Below, in pieces: positions 27,155 through 36,267 of a stretch of 64,000 bases of DNA; the stretch's first letter is position 1, and the number at the start of each line of letters is the position of its first letter. The position numbers were made by a program, and so were the translations under genes. The DNA lies in NCBI GenBank assembly GCA_016795325.1, contig JAEUHY010000012.1, forward strand, positions 496,001 to 560,000. The letters are read 5' to 3'. Source of the stretch: Planctomycetota bacterium (GTDB taxonomy: Bacteria; Planctomycetota; UBA1135; GCA-002686595). The notes beneath the pieces were generated by a model, which saw only the letters and a program-made list of their open reading frames with translations, was not told the DNA's origin and did no database searches.

Positions 27155-28689
27155 ACCGCGTCCTGGTCGCGCTCGCGATCGCGCTCTTCGCGCTGGCCGG
27201 CCTCGCGCCGCTGGCGGCGATGCTGCCGCGTATCGAGCTCGCCGACCTCGGCGCGATGGTCGCGGCCCGCAACCTCGAGTTGCTCGGCCGTACGCTGCTT
27301 TACGGCGGCGGGGTCGCGCTGATCGCGGTCGCGCTGGGACTGCCGTTCGGGTTTCTCGTCGCGCGCACCGACATGCCGCTCGCGAATCTTCTCCGGCCGC
27401 TGGGGATCGTGCCGCTGCTGATTCCGCCGATGATCCTCGCGATGGTGTGGACGGTGCTCGCCGACATTCGCGGCGCTCCGGCCGCCTACGCAGTCTCCGC
27501 GCTCAGCACCTTCCCGATCGTCGCGCTGTTCAGCGCTCGCGCGTTCGAGCGCATCGACGCGCGCCGCGAAGAGGCCGCCCGCCTCGTGGGCGGCTGGCGC
27601 GCCGCGCTGCGCGCCGACTTGCCGCTCGTCCTCCCGTCCGCGGCCTGCGGCGCGTGCTTCGCGTTCGTGTTCACCGTCAACGACTATTCGATCGCCGACT
27701 ACGTGTCGTGGCTCGGGCAACCCAAGTTCAGCGTGTACGCCGCGGAGATCTTCGCCAACTGGCGCATCGAATCGAAACCCGGCCTCGCCGTGGCGACCGC
27801 AATGCCGCTGATCGCGATCACGCTCGCTGCGCTGATTCCTGCGCTGCTGCTGCGCCGCAAGGGCGCGATGGCGTCCCTGTCGGGCGACTTTCGCCAACCG
27901 GCGCGCTTCGAGCTCGGCGCCTGGCGCTGGCCGGCGTTCGCGTTCTGCCTGACGCTCGTCGCGATCGGTGGCCTGATTCCGCTGGCGCGGCTGTTCTACG
28001 AGGCCGGCGGCGCAGCGCGCGGCTTCGAGCTGGCGCGCGTGAGCCGCGCCTTCGCCCTCGCCGTCGAGCGCGGGCGCGAGGACCTCGCCAACAGCATCGT
28101 GTGGTCCGCGGCAGCGGCCAGCATCTGCGCCGCGCTCGCGCTGGTGCTCGGGCACGCGCTCGAACGCTCGCGCATCGGTCGCGCGCTCGAGTCCTTCGTC
28201 GTCGTTCCGATCGGCGCGCCCGCTGTGCTGCTCAGCGTCGGCGTCATCGTGCTGTGGAACCACGATTGGAGCGCGCGCTTCTACGACGAAGGCGGCGTGG
28301 TCGTGCTGCTGCTCGTCGGGCGCTTCGCTGCCTTCGCAGTGTTGATCGCGACAGCGGCGACCGCGGCGCTCGATCCCAAGCTCGAAGAAGCGGCGCGCCT
28401 CGCAGGCGCCGGTCCCGCGCGCACGCTGACGCGCATCGTCGCGCCGCTCTTGCGTCCCGCGCTGATGGGCGGTTGGATCGGCGTGTTCGTGCTCGCACTG
28501 CGCGAGCTGGACGTGACGATGTTGACGCCCGCCGCCAACCGCACCGCGATGTTCCGCATCTTCAATCAGGTGCACTTCGGTCGCGACGACTTCGTCGCCG
28601 CCATGGCGCTCTTGCTGGTGTTCCTCGTGTTGCTCCCCGGGATGCTGTGGTCCCTCTTCGCACGCCGCCGCCTGGAGCTGTTGCCGTGA
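27151..28689 (+). CDS. ABC importer permease, two fused transmembrane domains
   Basis: The 512-residue inner-membrane protein has around twelve hydrophobic segments. It contains two copies of the EAA loop that contacts the ATPase: EEAARLVGGWRAALRADLPL and EEAARLAGAGPARTLTRIVA. This shows two permease domains in one chain, as in FbpB. It completes the channel for the solute-binding lipoprotein. The GTG start overlaps that gene by four bases, and its own stop overlaps the ATPase start. A long antisense frame here is a shadow. Confidence 0.92.
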   Translation: MNRVLVALAIALFALAGLAPLAAMLPRIELADLGAMVAARNLELLGRTLLYGGGVALIAVALGLPFGFLVARTDMPLANLLRPLGIVPLLIPPMILAMVWTVLADIRGAPAAYAVSALSTFPIVALFSARAFERIDARREEAARLVGGWRAALRADLPLVLPSAACGACFAFVFTVNDYSIADYVSWLGQPKFSVYAAEIFANWRIESKPGLAVATAMPLIAITLAALIPALLLRRKGAMASLSGDFRQPARFELGAWRWPAFAFCLTLVAIGGLIPLARLFYEAGGAARGFELARVSRAFALAVERGREDLANSIVWSAAAASICAALALVLGHALERSRIGRALESFVVVPIGAPAVLLSVGVIVLWNHDWSARFYDEGGVVVLLLVGRFAAFAVLIATAATAALDPKLEEAARLAGAGPARTLTRIVAPLLRPALMGGWIGVFVLALRELDVTMLTPAANRTAMFRIFNQVHFGRDDFVAAMALLLVFLVLLPGMLWSLFARRRLELLP

Positions 28690-29372
28690 GCGCGATCGAG
28701 TTGAACGGCGTGAGCGTGCGCGTTGGCGAACGCTCCCTGCTGGAATCCGTCGACTTGAGCGTCCCCGAGGGTGCGCACCTGCTCCTGGTCGGCCCGTCGG
28801 GTTGCGGCAAAACCACCCTGCTGCGGGTCATCGCTGGCCTCGCGGCGCCGGCCGCCGGCCGCGTCAGCCTCTTCGGGGCGTTGGCGAGCGAGGGCCATCG
28901 CGTCGTGATGGCGCCCGAGAAGCGGGGCATCGGAATGCTGTTCCAGGGCGGCGCGCTGTGGCCGCACCTGAACGCCCGCAAGCAGCTCGAGTTCGTCCTC
29001 GACTGCTGCGGCACTCCGCGGGCGCAGTGGAAGGAGCGCGTGGCGGAACTGCTCGAATGGGTGGAGCTGCCGGGTTATCAAGAACGCATGCCCGCCACCC
29101 TGTCCGGCGGAGAGGCGCAACGCCTCGCGCTCGCCCGCGCCATCGCGAGCTCGCCGCGGCTGCTGCTGCTCGACGAGCCGCTCGGCCCGCTCGACGAGGA
29201 ACTGCGCGGCGCGCTGCTGGTCAAACTGCACGAACTGCACCAACGTCTACGGCTCACCGTGATCCACGTCACCCACGCACCCTTGGAAGCCCGAGAGTTT
29301 GCGACGCGCACCGTGCGCCTGCGCGCGGGACGCATCGTCGACGACACGCGCAACGATGGAGCGCGCGCATGA
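28686..29372 (+). CDS. ABC importer ATP-binding protein
   Basis: This cytoplasmic ATPase drives the two-domain permease. The 228-residue protein has Walker A (GPSGCGKTTL, about 39-48), a Q-loop at MLFQGGALWPHL, the signature ATLSGGEAQRLALARAIA, Walker B LLLLDEPLGPLDEE and an H-loop at IHVTHAPLEA. It is short: the C-terminal regulatory domain found on FbpC/PotA-type ATPases is missing, and the protein ends soon after the core fold. GTG start overlapping the permease stop; stop overlapping the cytochrome start (ATGA). Confidence 0.93.
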   Translation: MSAIELNGVSVRVGERSLLESVDLSVPEGAHLLLVGPSGCGKTTLLRVIAGLAAPAAGRVSLFGALASEGHRVVMAPEKRGIGMLFQGGALWPHLNARKQLEFVLDCCGTPRAQWKERVAELLEWVELPGYQERMPATLSGGEAQRLALARAIASSPRLLLLDEPLGPLDEELRGALLVKLHELHQRLRLTVIHVTHAPLEAREFATRTVRLRAGRIVDDTRNDGARA

Positions 29373-30361
29373 ACTGGCGAGCCTTGAGCGGCGTCGCGGT
29401 GCTCGGCCTCGGCGCGTGGGCGCTGGTGTCCATCTTCACGACGCCGCAGGCCCCCGCCGAACCTGTGGTGTGGGAGAGCTCGCAGCAGTGCGCACAGTGC
29501 CACACCCAGGTGTACGACGAGTGGAAGGTCTCGTGGCACGCACAGTCCTACACCGATCCCGACGTGCGCGCGCAGACCGAGGATTTCACGGCCAACAAGG
29601 ACTGCATCGACTGCCACGCGCCCCAACCCGTCTTCACGACCGTGCTGGGCGAACGCGTGTTGCCGCGGGCGACGCGCCGCATCGAAGGCGTCGACTGCAT
29701 CGCCTGCCACCTGATGCCCGACGGACGCGTGGCTGGAACGCTCGACAACCCGTCGGTCGCGTGCCGTCCGATCGCCACGCGCGACCTGCTCAAGCCCGAG
29801 TACTGCGCCGGATGCCACAACCAGCACGGCACCGTCGACCAGTGGCGGCAAAGCAAGTACGCGCAGCCCGGGCCCGGCTACCAAGACTGCGTCGCGTGCC
29901 ACATGCCGCACCGCGACGGAGATCCGCAGAAGGGCCGCGACCACACGATGCACGGCGGACACGACATCGACATCGTGCGCCGCGCGGTCGAACTGCGCGT
30001 CACGCGCGAGAACGGCGCGGCCGTGGTCGAAGTCGAGAACGTCGGCGCCGGACACAACTACCCCACCGACGAGCGCAGCCGCGCCTCGGACTTGTTCTGG
30101 CGCCCGCTCGCCGCAGACGGCGCCAAGGGCGAGTGGAGGCAGATCCATCGCTTCCGCAATCCCTACCGCTTCGAAGTCGACCTCGTGAACACGGAATTGC
30201 CAGCCGGAGCGAAGGTGCGTTTCGAGCTGGACGCCCCCGAAGCGCGCGGCGAGATCGAAGTGGCGCTGTTCTACAAGCTGAATCCGCTGTGGGCGGATCC
30301 GCAGCGCCCTGACCCCGAGCGCGAGGCGCAACTGGTCCACTCGCGGAGACTCGCTCCGTGA
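29369..30361 (+). CDS. Membrane-anchored pentahaem cytochrome c
   Basis: The 330-residue protein has one N-terminal hydrophobic anchor (ALSGVAVLGLGAWALVSIF) and five CXXCH haem motifs at residues 41, 79, 110, 146 and 174, all in the first 180 residues. The C-terminal half is a beta-rich domain (VGAGHNYPTDERSRASDLFW) without haems. The arrangement recalls the multihaem cytochrome c554-like group. It should be assembled outside the cytoplasmic membrane and carry electrons. Its ATG overlaps the ABC ATPase stop and its stop overlaps the next gene (GTGA), so it is strongly coupled to a transporter, which is unusual. The donor or acceptor cannot be told from sequence. Confidence 0.88.
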   Translation: MNWRALSGVAVLGLGAWALVSIFTTPQAPAEPVVWESSQQCAQCHTQVYDEWKVSWHAQSYTDPDVRAQTEDFTANKDCIDCHAPQPVFTTVLGERVLPRATRRIEGVDCIACHLMPDGRVAGTLDNPSVACRPIATRDLLKPEYCAGCHNQHGTVDQWRQSKYAQPGPGYQDCVACHMPHRDGDPQKGRDHTMHGGHDIDIVRRAVELRVTRENGAAVVEVENVGAGHNYPTDERSRASDLFWRPLAADGAKGEWRQIHRFRNPYRFEVDLVNTELPAGAKVRFELDAPEARGEIEVALFYKLNPLWADPQRPDPEREAQLVHSRRLAP

Positions 30362-31839
30362 CACGCGTCGCGTGCGCACTGGCGGCGCTGGCCTTGATCG
30401 GCTGCGAACGCGCGCCGTCGCCCGCGGGGCCGTCTTCACCGGCGGCGCCCGCGCAGGCCGCCGCCGCGCGCGCCGACCTGCGCCCCGTTGTGGCGGCGCG
30501 CATCGCGGAACTCGAGGCGCAACTCGCCGCGCCAGCGCTTCCCGCGCTCGACGCCGCTCGACTCGAGCAGATCGACGGCCTGCTCGAGACCATGGCGGGC
30601 GCGGAGGAACGCTTGAAGCGCGCCGCGCGCGAGGACCTGCGCGCCCTCGGCGCGACGAGCGTGGCGCGACTGGGCGAGCGCCTGGACGACGCTTCCGCTT
30701 CGAGCGCCGTTCGGATCGCCGCAGCACAGGCGCTCGGCGAGCTCGACCATCCGCTCGCGGCCCGCGTTCTGCTGACGCGCTTGGCCGCGGGGCGCTTCAC
30801 GCGCGATCCCGATCCGTGGCTGCGAGCGCATTGCGCCTGGCGGCTGGGCATGGGGACGCAGGACTGGGTCGTCCCCGGACTGCTCCTGTGCCTGCGCTAC
30901 GAGACGAACAACGAGGCGGTGATCTACATCGCCCGCGCACTCGCGCACCATCGCAACTACTCGGGACTCGACGCGCTGTACGTCGTTTCGCGCGAGGATC
31001 CCGGAGACAACTTGCGCCAAGCCGCGCTGGGCGCGCTGTCGGAGCTCGCCACAGCCGCGGGCTTCGCCGACCCTGCGGAGCTCTACCGCGCCTGGAAAGG
31101 CGGCGACGAACGTCTGGGCGACGCGCCGTTCTCCGCCGCCCACGAACTCGAGGTGTGGCGCATCCTCAAGCTCTTCGGCGAATGGCAGCTGCGCCCGGTC
31201 GACGATGGACGCTTCGTGCTCTCGCTCGAACACCACAAAGTCACGCCGCTGCTCGTCGCCGCGCTGGACGACGAAAATCGCTACGTGCGTGTGCACGCCG
31301 CGCAGTGCCTCGAGCGCCTCGGCGGTCGCGCCGCGAGCGCGGGGCCGCGTCTGCTCGAACTGATCGACGACCCGCAGATGTCCGAGCAGGTCATGCTGGC
31401 GCTCGGCGCCCTGCGTTATGCGGCTGCGGAGCCTGCGTTGCTGGAGCGCGCGTCCCCAGCGCGCACGCTGGAGATCCGCATGAGCGCGACCCAGGCGCTC
31501 GGGGCCATGGGGCTTGCGAGCAGCGAGCCGCGCTTGCGCGCGCACCTCGCCGACAAGCTCCCGCGTGATCTCCGCGCGGCCACGCTCGCCGCGCTGGTGG
31601 GCTGCGCCCCCGCGAACGTCTCGTTGCCGGAAGCGCGCGAACTGCGGGCGTTCATGCTGGGAGGCGAGGTCGACAGCGCTCTGCCCGAGCTCGCCCTGGA
31701 TGCGTGGCTCGTGCACCGCGCCTCCGTCGACGACGGATCGCGAGCAACCCTCGACGCGTGGCGTGCGATCAAGGGCGCCGACTCGCGCCAACGCGTCGTG
31801 GAACGCGCCGCGGTGTTGGACGCTGTGCTCGGCGCGTGA
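30358..31839 (+). CDS. HEAT-repeat lipoprotein
   Basis: The 493-residue protein begins VTRVACALAALALIGC, with a lipobox at Cys16, then a Pro/Ala linker. The rest is HEAT repeats (VRIAAAQALGELDHPLAARV, VRVHAAQCLERLGG, IRMSATQALGAMGL). No catalytic motif is seen. It is the last gene of the five-gene coupled run, and its GTG overlaps the cytochrome stop by four bases. The repeats suggest a scaffold outside the cytoplasmic membrane, perhaps holding the cytochrome near the solute-binding protein (inference). It is followed by the palindromic element at 31861. Confidence 0.78.
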   Translation: MTRVACALAALALIGCERAPSPAGPSSPAAPAQAAAARADLRPVVAARIAELEAQLAAPALPALDAARLEQIDGLLETMAGAEERLKRAAREDLRALGATSVARLGERLDDASASSAVRIAAAQALGELDHPLAARVLLTRLAAGRFTRDPDPWLRAHCAWRLGMGTQDWVVPGLLLCLRYETNNEAVIYIARALAHHRNYSGLDALYVVSREDPGDNLRQAALGALSELATAAGFADPAELYRAWKGGDERLGDAPFSAAHELEVWRILKLFGEWQLRPVDDGRFVLSLEHHKVTPLLVAALDDENRYVRVHAAQCLERLGGRAASAGPRLLELIDDPQMSEQVMLALGALRYAAAEPALLERASPARTLEIRMSATQALGAMGLASSEPRLRAHLADKLPRDLRAATLAALVGCAPANVSLPEARELRAFMLGGEVDSALPELALDAWLVHRASVDDGSRATLDAWRAIKGADSRQRVVERAAVLDAVLGA

Positions 31840-31860
31840 ATCGTCCTCGGACGCTCCGAG

Positions 31861-32025
31861 CTCGTGTCCTGTTTCCGAACTTCGTCGAAGATCTCGCTGG
31901 CCTCGCCGCCCCTGGCGGCGTTGCTCCGGTTCGGTGACCTATTCAGGTCGCCTGGAATCCTCGCGCCTTGCCAGGAACGCCGACTCCAGCGACATCTTCG
32001 ACGAACTTCGGACACAGGACACGAG
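31861..32025 (-). repeat. Palindromic intergenic element, copy B
   Basis: The 165-bp element begins CTCGTGTCCTG and ends with its complement. The outer arms pair over 40 bases with three mismatches, and inside lie the same three hairpins as in copy A (2482-2637), in the opposite orientation. It lies between two convergent genes (HEAT lipoprotein and propeller protein), so it could also act as a bidirectional terminator. Copies A and B are about 90% identical over the shared 156 positions; B has 9 extra bases. Confidence 0.85.
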
Positions 32026-32072
32026 TTCGGATAAGTGTCGGTGTGCGCGAGTCGCCGCATCGCGCGATCGCC

Positions 32073-33389
32073 TCACGGAGCGAGCAAGAACTCCAGTGCG
32101 TCGCTGAGGTTGGTGGTCTTGACGGCGGCCGGATCGCGATACCAACACTGCGCGTCGACCACGTCGCCCGAGGAGAAGGGCGCGCCCAGCGCCGTGGGCG
32201 AAGCGGCGACGAAGGCGAGCCAGTCTCGACTCGTCGATCCGTTGCACGCTCCACTCGTCCCGCCCGAGTTCTGAATCGGGAGCCGTTGGGTCGGCGACTT
32301 CACGCACAAGAAGCTCGAGCTGCCGACACCCCAGGGGGCGGCGAGACGACCAGAGACTCCGTAGAAGACCAAGCCCAGTTTCTGGCCTTCGAGGTTGGCC
32401 ACGTCGATGCTGAAGCCAGCGCTCGCGCTCGCACTCGGAACGCCGCTGGCGCCGATCGAGGGCACGCAGCCGTTCGTCGAAGTTCCCGCCGTGCAGTAGG
32501 TGCTCACACTCGGGCGGATGCGCAGGATGCGATCGAGCGAGAACTCCGCCACGTACAACGCGCCGTCGGGGCCGAACTCCAGATCCGTCGCCGCAGAGAA
32601 TCCGGTTCCGATTTGGGTTGCCACGCCTTGCATGCTGATCCGCTGCAGGCGGTTTTGGGCGTCGACTGCGTAGACGTGCTCGCCCACAGCGCCGAGCGAG
32701 CCGATGGCGAACCGGTTCGAGGCGGCGAACGACGCGTTCAACACAACTCCCGTGGAGGAAAAGACCCGGATCGTGCCGTTGGCGCCGCCCGCAAAGATGC
32801 GTCCGGTCGAATCGAGGTCCAGCGCACTGAGTTGCGGAGTCGTCGCAGCGAGCAAGCTCACGACGCCGCCGACGATCTGGTACACGCCGTTGGGCGAGGT
32901 GTTGTTGGCGGCGTTGGTGAACAGCAGGCGGCCGGAGGAGTCGAACACGAACTCCGTCGGGTTGTGGAAGGCGCTCGTGGGGCCGAGCAGCGTCGACACG
33001 CTTTGGTCCGGCGCGATGCGCGAGATCTGCCCTCCGACCGAGTCGGAGATCTGCCCTCCCACCAGCACGGCGCCGGCCACACCGAGCACGCCGCCCTCGT
33101 CCACGACCACGGCGTCCGGATCCCCGATCGCCGAGAGCCCGTACTCCGTCGCCGCACCGCCGCCGATCTCGATGCGGTGGATCTTGACCGCCGCCCCGTT
33201 CGCGCCGCCCGATCCGCCGGCGTCGCGCCCCACGTACATCACACCCGCCGAGTCGAACGCCATGCGCACCGGGTCGGTGACCGTGGCGTAGACCTCCACG
33301 ACATGGCCCGGAACGAGCGGCAGCTGCGCAGACGCGCGGGCGGCGAAGAGCAAACAGGCGATCGAGGCAGCAAGAGTGGATCGTTTCAC
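32073..33389 (-). CDS. Secreted beta-propeller (NHL/SMP-30-like) protein
   Basis: The 438-residue exported protein has a signal peptide ending near FAARASAQ, then a repeating VDSAGVMYVG/LDLDSTGRIFAGG/LEFGPDGALYVAEF pattern typical of NHL or SMP-30-like propellers. The last 115 residues form a separate cysteine-containing module (CTAGTSTNGCVPSIGASG, SSFLCVKSPTQR, DALEFLLAP) that resembles a secreted-protein C-terminal module of Planctomycetes. It probably binds or hydrolyses an extracellular compound, but there are no diagnostic active-site residues. The GTG at 33389 starts the signal peptide; an upstream ATG at 33449 adds 20 residues. Confidence 0.75.
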   Translation of the reverse strand: MKRSTLAASIACLLFAARASAQLPLVPGHVVEVYATVTDPVRMAFDSAGVMYVGRDAGGSGGANGAAVKIHRIEIGGGAATEYGLSAIGDPDAVVVDEGGVLGVAGAVLVGGQISDSVGGQISRIAPDQSVSTLLGPTSAFHNPTEFVFDSSGRLLFTNAANNTSPNGVYQIVGGVVSLLAATTPQLSALDLDSTGRIFAGGANGTIRVFSSTGVVLNASFAASNRFAIGSLGAVGEHVYAVDAQNRLQRISMQGVATQIGTGFSAATDLEFGPDGALYVAEFSLDRILRIRPSVSTYCTAGTSTNGCVPSIGASGVPSASASAGFSIDVANLEGQKLGLVFYGVSGRLAAPWGVGSSSFLCVKSPTQRLPIQNSGGTSGACNGSTSRDWLAFVAASPTALGAPFSSGDVVDAQCWYRDPAAVKTTNLSDALEFLLAP

Positions 33390-33714
33390 GGCCGTGGTTC
33401 CAGGTTGGAGCGTTGGGCGGTGCGCCGTCGTGAAATGACGCGCGACCATTCACCGGAGGGCCCACGCACCGCGTGCTGAATCCATCCAAGGACACTCGCG
33501 GGCGTTACAGCGCCAGACGCAAATCCAGCGCACGTTCCGCTCGCGCCGGGGACGCGAGCGCGCGCTTTTGCCGCAGATTCAGCCGTGCATCTGCAGATCG
33601 CCTCGCCGCGCGCGCTGGCCGTGGCCCGCACGAGCAGAGCAGCACAGACCAGCACTGACCGCGCGGGCCGAGGCTCGCGTTCGCGGCGAGGGTTGCGCCC
33701 CGCCGCACCGTGGA
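33390..33714. other. 325-base gap without a recognisable gene
   Basis: This separates the propeller gene start from the end of the amidotransferase gene, both on the minus strand. It is GC-rich, with no convincing ORF, tRNA, repeat shared with the rest of the window or clear terminator. A promoter for the propeller gene is expected here but none stands out. Confidence 0.6.
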
Positions 33715-35673
33715 TCAGTAGAGCTTGGGCGCAGCGTTGATGCGCTGGATCGCTTCTTCGAGGTTGAAGCCGACGATCTGCGCGTACTCGCGCAAGGTCG
33801 GCCAACGCGGCTTGTTGAACTCAGCCGCCTTGGCCAAGGCCTTCTCGCGCGTGAGCACGCCTTCGCGAATCATGTTCGAGAGCATCACCTCGTCTTCCGA
33901 GAAGCCCGCCATCGTCATGTAGATGTAGTTGTAGAACGGGGCGGTGCCGTCGCCGATGCGCCAAGTCGTCGTCGTGTCGGTCGCGACTTCCCAGTCGTAC
34001 TCGCGGCGGATCGTGCCGACGATCTCCTCCTCTTCCCACTTGAGGTAGTGGAACAGGTAGAGGAAGTCGTCCTTGACCACGAAGGTCTGGTAGTACGCGT
34101 CGAGCGTGTCCCACAGCGACTCGTTCCAGTAGCCGGGGTTCTTGAGGTAATTGACGAAGTAGTACCACAGGAGGCGCATCTCGTCGGAGAAGTGCAGCCC
34201 CGTGAGCGTCATGCCGTGGTCTTGCTCGTCGATGCCGCACAAGCCCGTCTTGTAGGGCGTGTCCTCGATCATGTTGCCCGTGCAGAAGATCACGAGCTTG
34301 ATCCCGGTCTCGTTGCGCAGGTCGCGCGCGTACTTGTAGAACTGCTTGTCGCCCGCGGTGAACAGCGTGACCATCCCCAGCTCAGGCTTGCGCAGCCAAG
34401 CCTCGACGTTCTTGCGCACGTAGCGCCGCTTGGTGGGGATATCGGCGGAGCGCAGGATGTGTTCGACGCCGAGCTTGCCGCACAGCCGCGCCTGGTTGCG
34501 TCGCGCGAGGTCGGTGACGAGCCCCCAGTCGTAGGTGAAGGCGACCGGGTTCATGCCCAGCTTCTTCTTCACGTAGTGCAGTCCGTAGGCGCTGTCGCGC
34601 CCGCCGGAGAAGGCCACGATCACGTCGGGCTTGCCGTCCTTGGAGCGGTACGGCTCGACCTTCTTGAACAGCGCCTCCTCGCCCTTCACGGCGATCGTCT
34701 TCCAGCGCCGGCAGTACTGACACACCCCTTCGGCGTCGAACTTCATGAAGGGATAGGTCTCGGGCAAGATGCACTTCTTGCAGCGCTTGAGGCTCTTGGT
34801 CGACTTGGTGTGGTCGACGATCTCGACGCGCTCACGCTGCGCGGGCTCGTGCGGCGCGCTCGCGGGCGCCGCCGCCACCGGCGTTCCCAGGCTGTTGAAG
34901 GCGTGCGTTCCGACCGTGTGCAGGTCGACGAGTACGCCGTTCCCGGCGCTCAGTTGTTCGATGCTGCACTTGCCCACGTGCTCTTCGACGTGCGCCTCTT
35001 CCAGCAAACGCTGCAGGATGAAGCGCTCCGAGGCGAACGCCAGGAACGTGCGCTGCTCGTTGCTCACGGTGAACAGCGAACCGGTGTTGGTCGCGAGCAG
35101 GAGTTGCTTGACGTCGTCGAGGAAGCAGGCCACCGACGCGGCCCCTTCGATTTCGCTGAACGTGCGGCGCGTGGCCCACACGACGTCGCCCGATTCATCG
35201 AAGTGCTTGCGCAGCAGGTTCGCGAGCACCTCGGTGTCGACGTCCGCCTTGCGCTGGAGGTCGGGGTTGCGGCGCCACAGTTCGCTCTCGTTGACGATGA
35301 TCCCGTTGTGGATGAGGACCGCGCCGCGCGCGACGACCGGCTGGTTGTTGTCCCCCTCGGTCTGGGCCCCGTTGGTCACGAGCCGCGAGTGGCCCGTCAT
35401 CGCAAGCGCCGCCGGGCGGCCCTCGCGGGTCGCGACGGCCCATTCGGTGAGCGCCGCGTCCATCAAGTCGCGGTACTTGGGGTGGGCCAGGAACTGGTCC
35501 ACCGACCCGGCCTGCTTGAGCACGTTGATCGAGCGGCCGTCGTAGACCGCCAGCCCCGCCGCCTCCTTCCCGCGCGATTCCGAGCAGCGGAACAGGGTCT
35601 CGACGACCGTGGAGGCGAAAGCCGGATGGATGCGGGCGTCACGCCCGTAGACGACGCCGAAAATGCCGCACAT
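33715..35673 (-). CDS. Fused class II glutamine amidotransferase and PP-loop N-acetyl-sugar amidotransferase
   Basis: The 652-residue protein has two enzyme parts. Residues 2-255 are an Ntn-type glutaminase: Cys2 in MCGIFGVVYG, then TGHSRLVTNGAQTEGDNN and IHNGIIVNE. Residues of about 296-640 are a WbpG/PseA-like synthetase: a Cys4 cluster (CKKC at 298, CQYC at 318), the PP-loop SGGRDS at 356-361, CTGNMIEDTPYKTGLCGIDE and EEEIVGTIRREYDWE. In sugar-acetamidino pathways the synthetase usually takes ammonia from a separate HisH/HisF-like pair; here its own glutaminase probably supplies it (inference). No sugar-epimerase or transferase genes flank it. The start ATG exposes Cys2 as the catalytic residue. 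Confidence 0.88.
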   Translation of the reverse strand: MCGIFGVVYGRDARIHPAFASTVVETLFRCSESRGKEAAGLAVYDGRSINVLKQAGSVDQFLAHPKYRDLMDAALTEWAVATREGRPAALAMTGHSRLVTNGAQTEGDNNQPVVARGAVLIHNGIIVNESELWRRNPDLQRKADVDTEVLANLLRKHFDESGDVVWATRRTFSEIEGAASVACFLDDVKQLLLATNTGSLFTVSNEQRTFLAFASERFILQRLLEEAHVEEHVGKCSIEQLSAGNGVLVDLHTVGTHAFNSLGTPVAAAPASAPHEPAQRERVEIVDHTKSTKSLKRCKKCILPETYPFMKFDAEGVCQYCRRWKTIAVKGEEALFKKVEPYRSKDGKPDVIVAFSGGRDSAYGLHYVKKKLGMNPVAFTYDWGLVTDLARRNQARLCGKLGVEHILRSADIPTKRRYVRKNVEAWLRKPELGMVTLFTAGDKQFYKYARDLRNETGIKLVIFCTGNMIEDTPYKTGLCGIDEQDHGMTLTGLHFSDEMRLLWYYFVNYLKNPGYWNESLWDTLDAYYQTFVVKDDFLYLFHYLKWEEEEIVGTIRREYDWEVATDTTTTWRIGDGTAPFYNYIYMTMAGFSEDEVMLSNMIREGVLTREKALAKAAEFNKPRWPTLREYAQIVGFNLEEAIQRINAAPKLY

Positions 35674-36032
35674 GCAGGTGAGCCGAGGGGGGAACGATCA
35701 CGGTGCCGACCAGTCGGCGGTGCGCCGCTGGCCTGGGGTGGCCTGTATCGACGGGCCGCGCGACGCTGATGAAACGCCCGCGACGACCTGCGGCGAACGC
35801 ACCCCTCGTCCGCCAAGCCGAAACTGTAGCAGGCCGAGCGCGCGGACAAATCACGCGCCGGGGACTCGAGGCCATACCGCGAGGCCGCGCCGTAGAAACG
35901 ATCGCCGGCCGAGATCGGCTCCCACCGCAGTTGCCGGCGACGTGTGGCGCGAATCTCCGCGCCAAAAAACCCTCATCCGTGCGCCGTCGCTGGCGCCGAC
36001 CGCCCGCCGATCAAGCGGCGGTGAAGGATGGA
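35674..36032. other. 359-base gap upstream of the amidotransferase fusion
   Basis: Intergenic on the minus strand between tRNA-Cys and the amidotransferase gene. A weak minus-strand promoter may exist (TTGTCC near 35850, TACAGT near 35826), but the spacer is short. No protein or RNA gene is recognised. Open frames running across are shadows. Confidence 0.55.
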
Positions 36033-36103
36033 GGCGGCACCCGGAATCGAACCGGGGGATAACGGATTTGCAATCCGTCGCCTTACCGCTTGGCTATGCC
36101 GCC
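36033..36103 (-). tRNA. tRNA-Cys (anticodon GCA)
   Basis: The 71-base cloverleaf has a 7-bp acceptor stem (GGCGGCA/TGCCGCC), a D-arm, an anticodon stem ACGGA/TCCGT around loop TTGCAAA, a short variable loop and T-arm CCCGG-TTCGATT-CCGGG. The CCA end is not encoded. Antisense ORFs over it (starting MEAAPGIEPGDNG) are well-known artefacts of this tRNA type. Confidence 0.97.
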
Positions 36104-36267
36104 CTCGATCGAGCGCGAGGCGCTCCATCGGCAGGCTGCGGCCGGGCTCTGAAACCCGGCTGCGCGGGGGGGAGAGGATAGCCCGGGGCCGCGGGCGGTC
36201 AATGGTCGCCCGCGTCGGGCCCCGACACGGGACCGCGCTCGAGGGCGCGGGACCTCCCGACGCCCCC

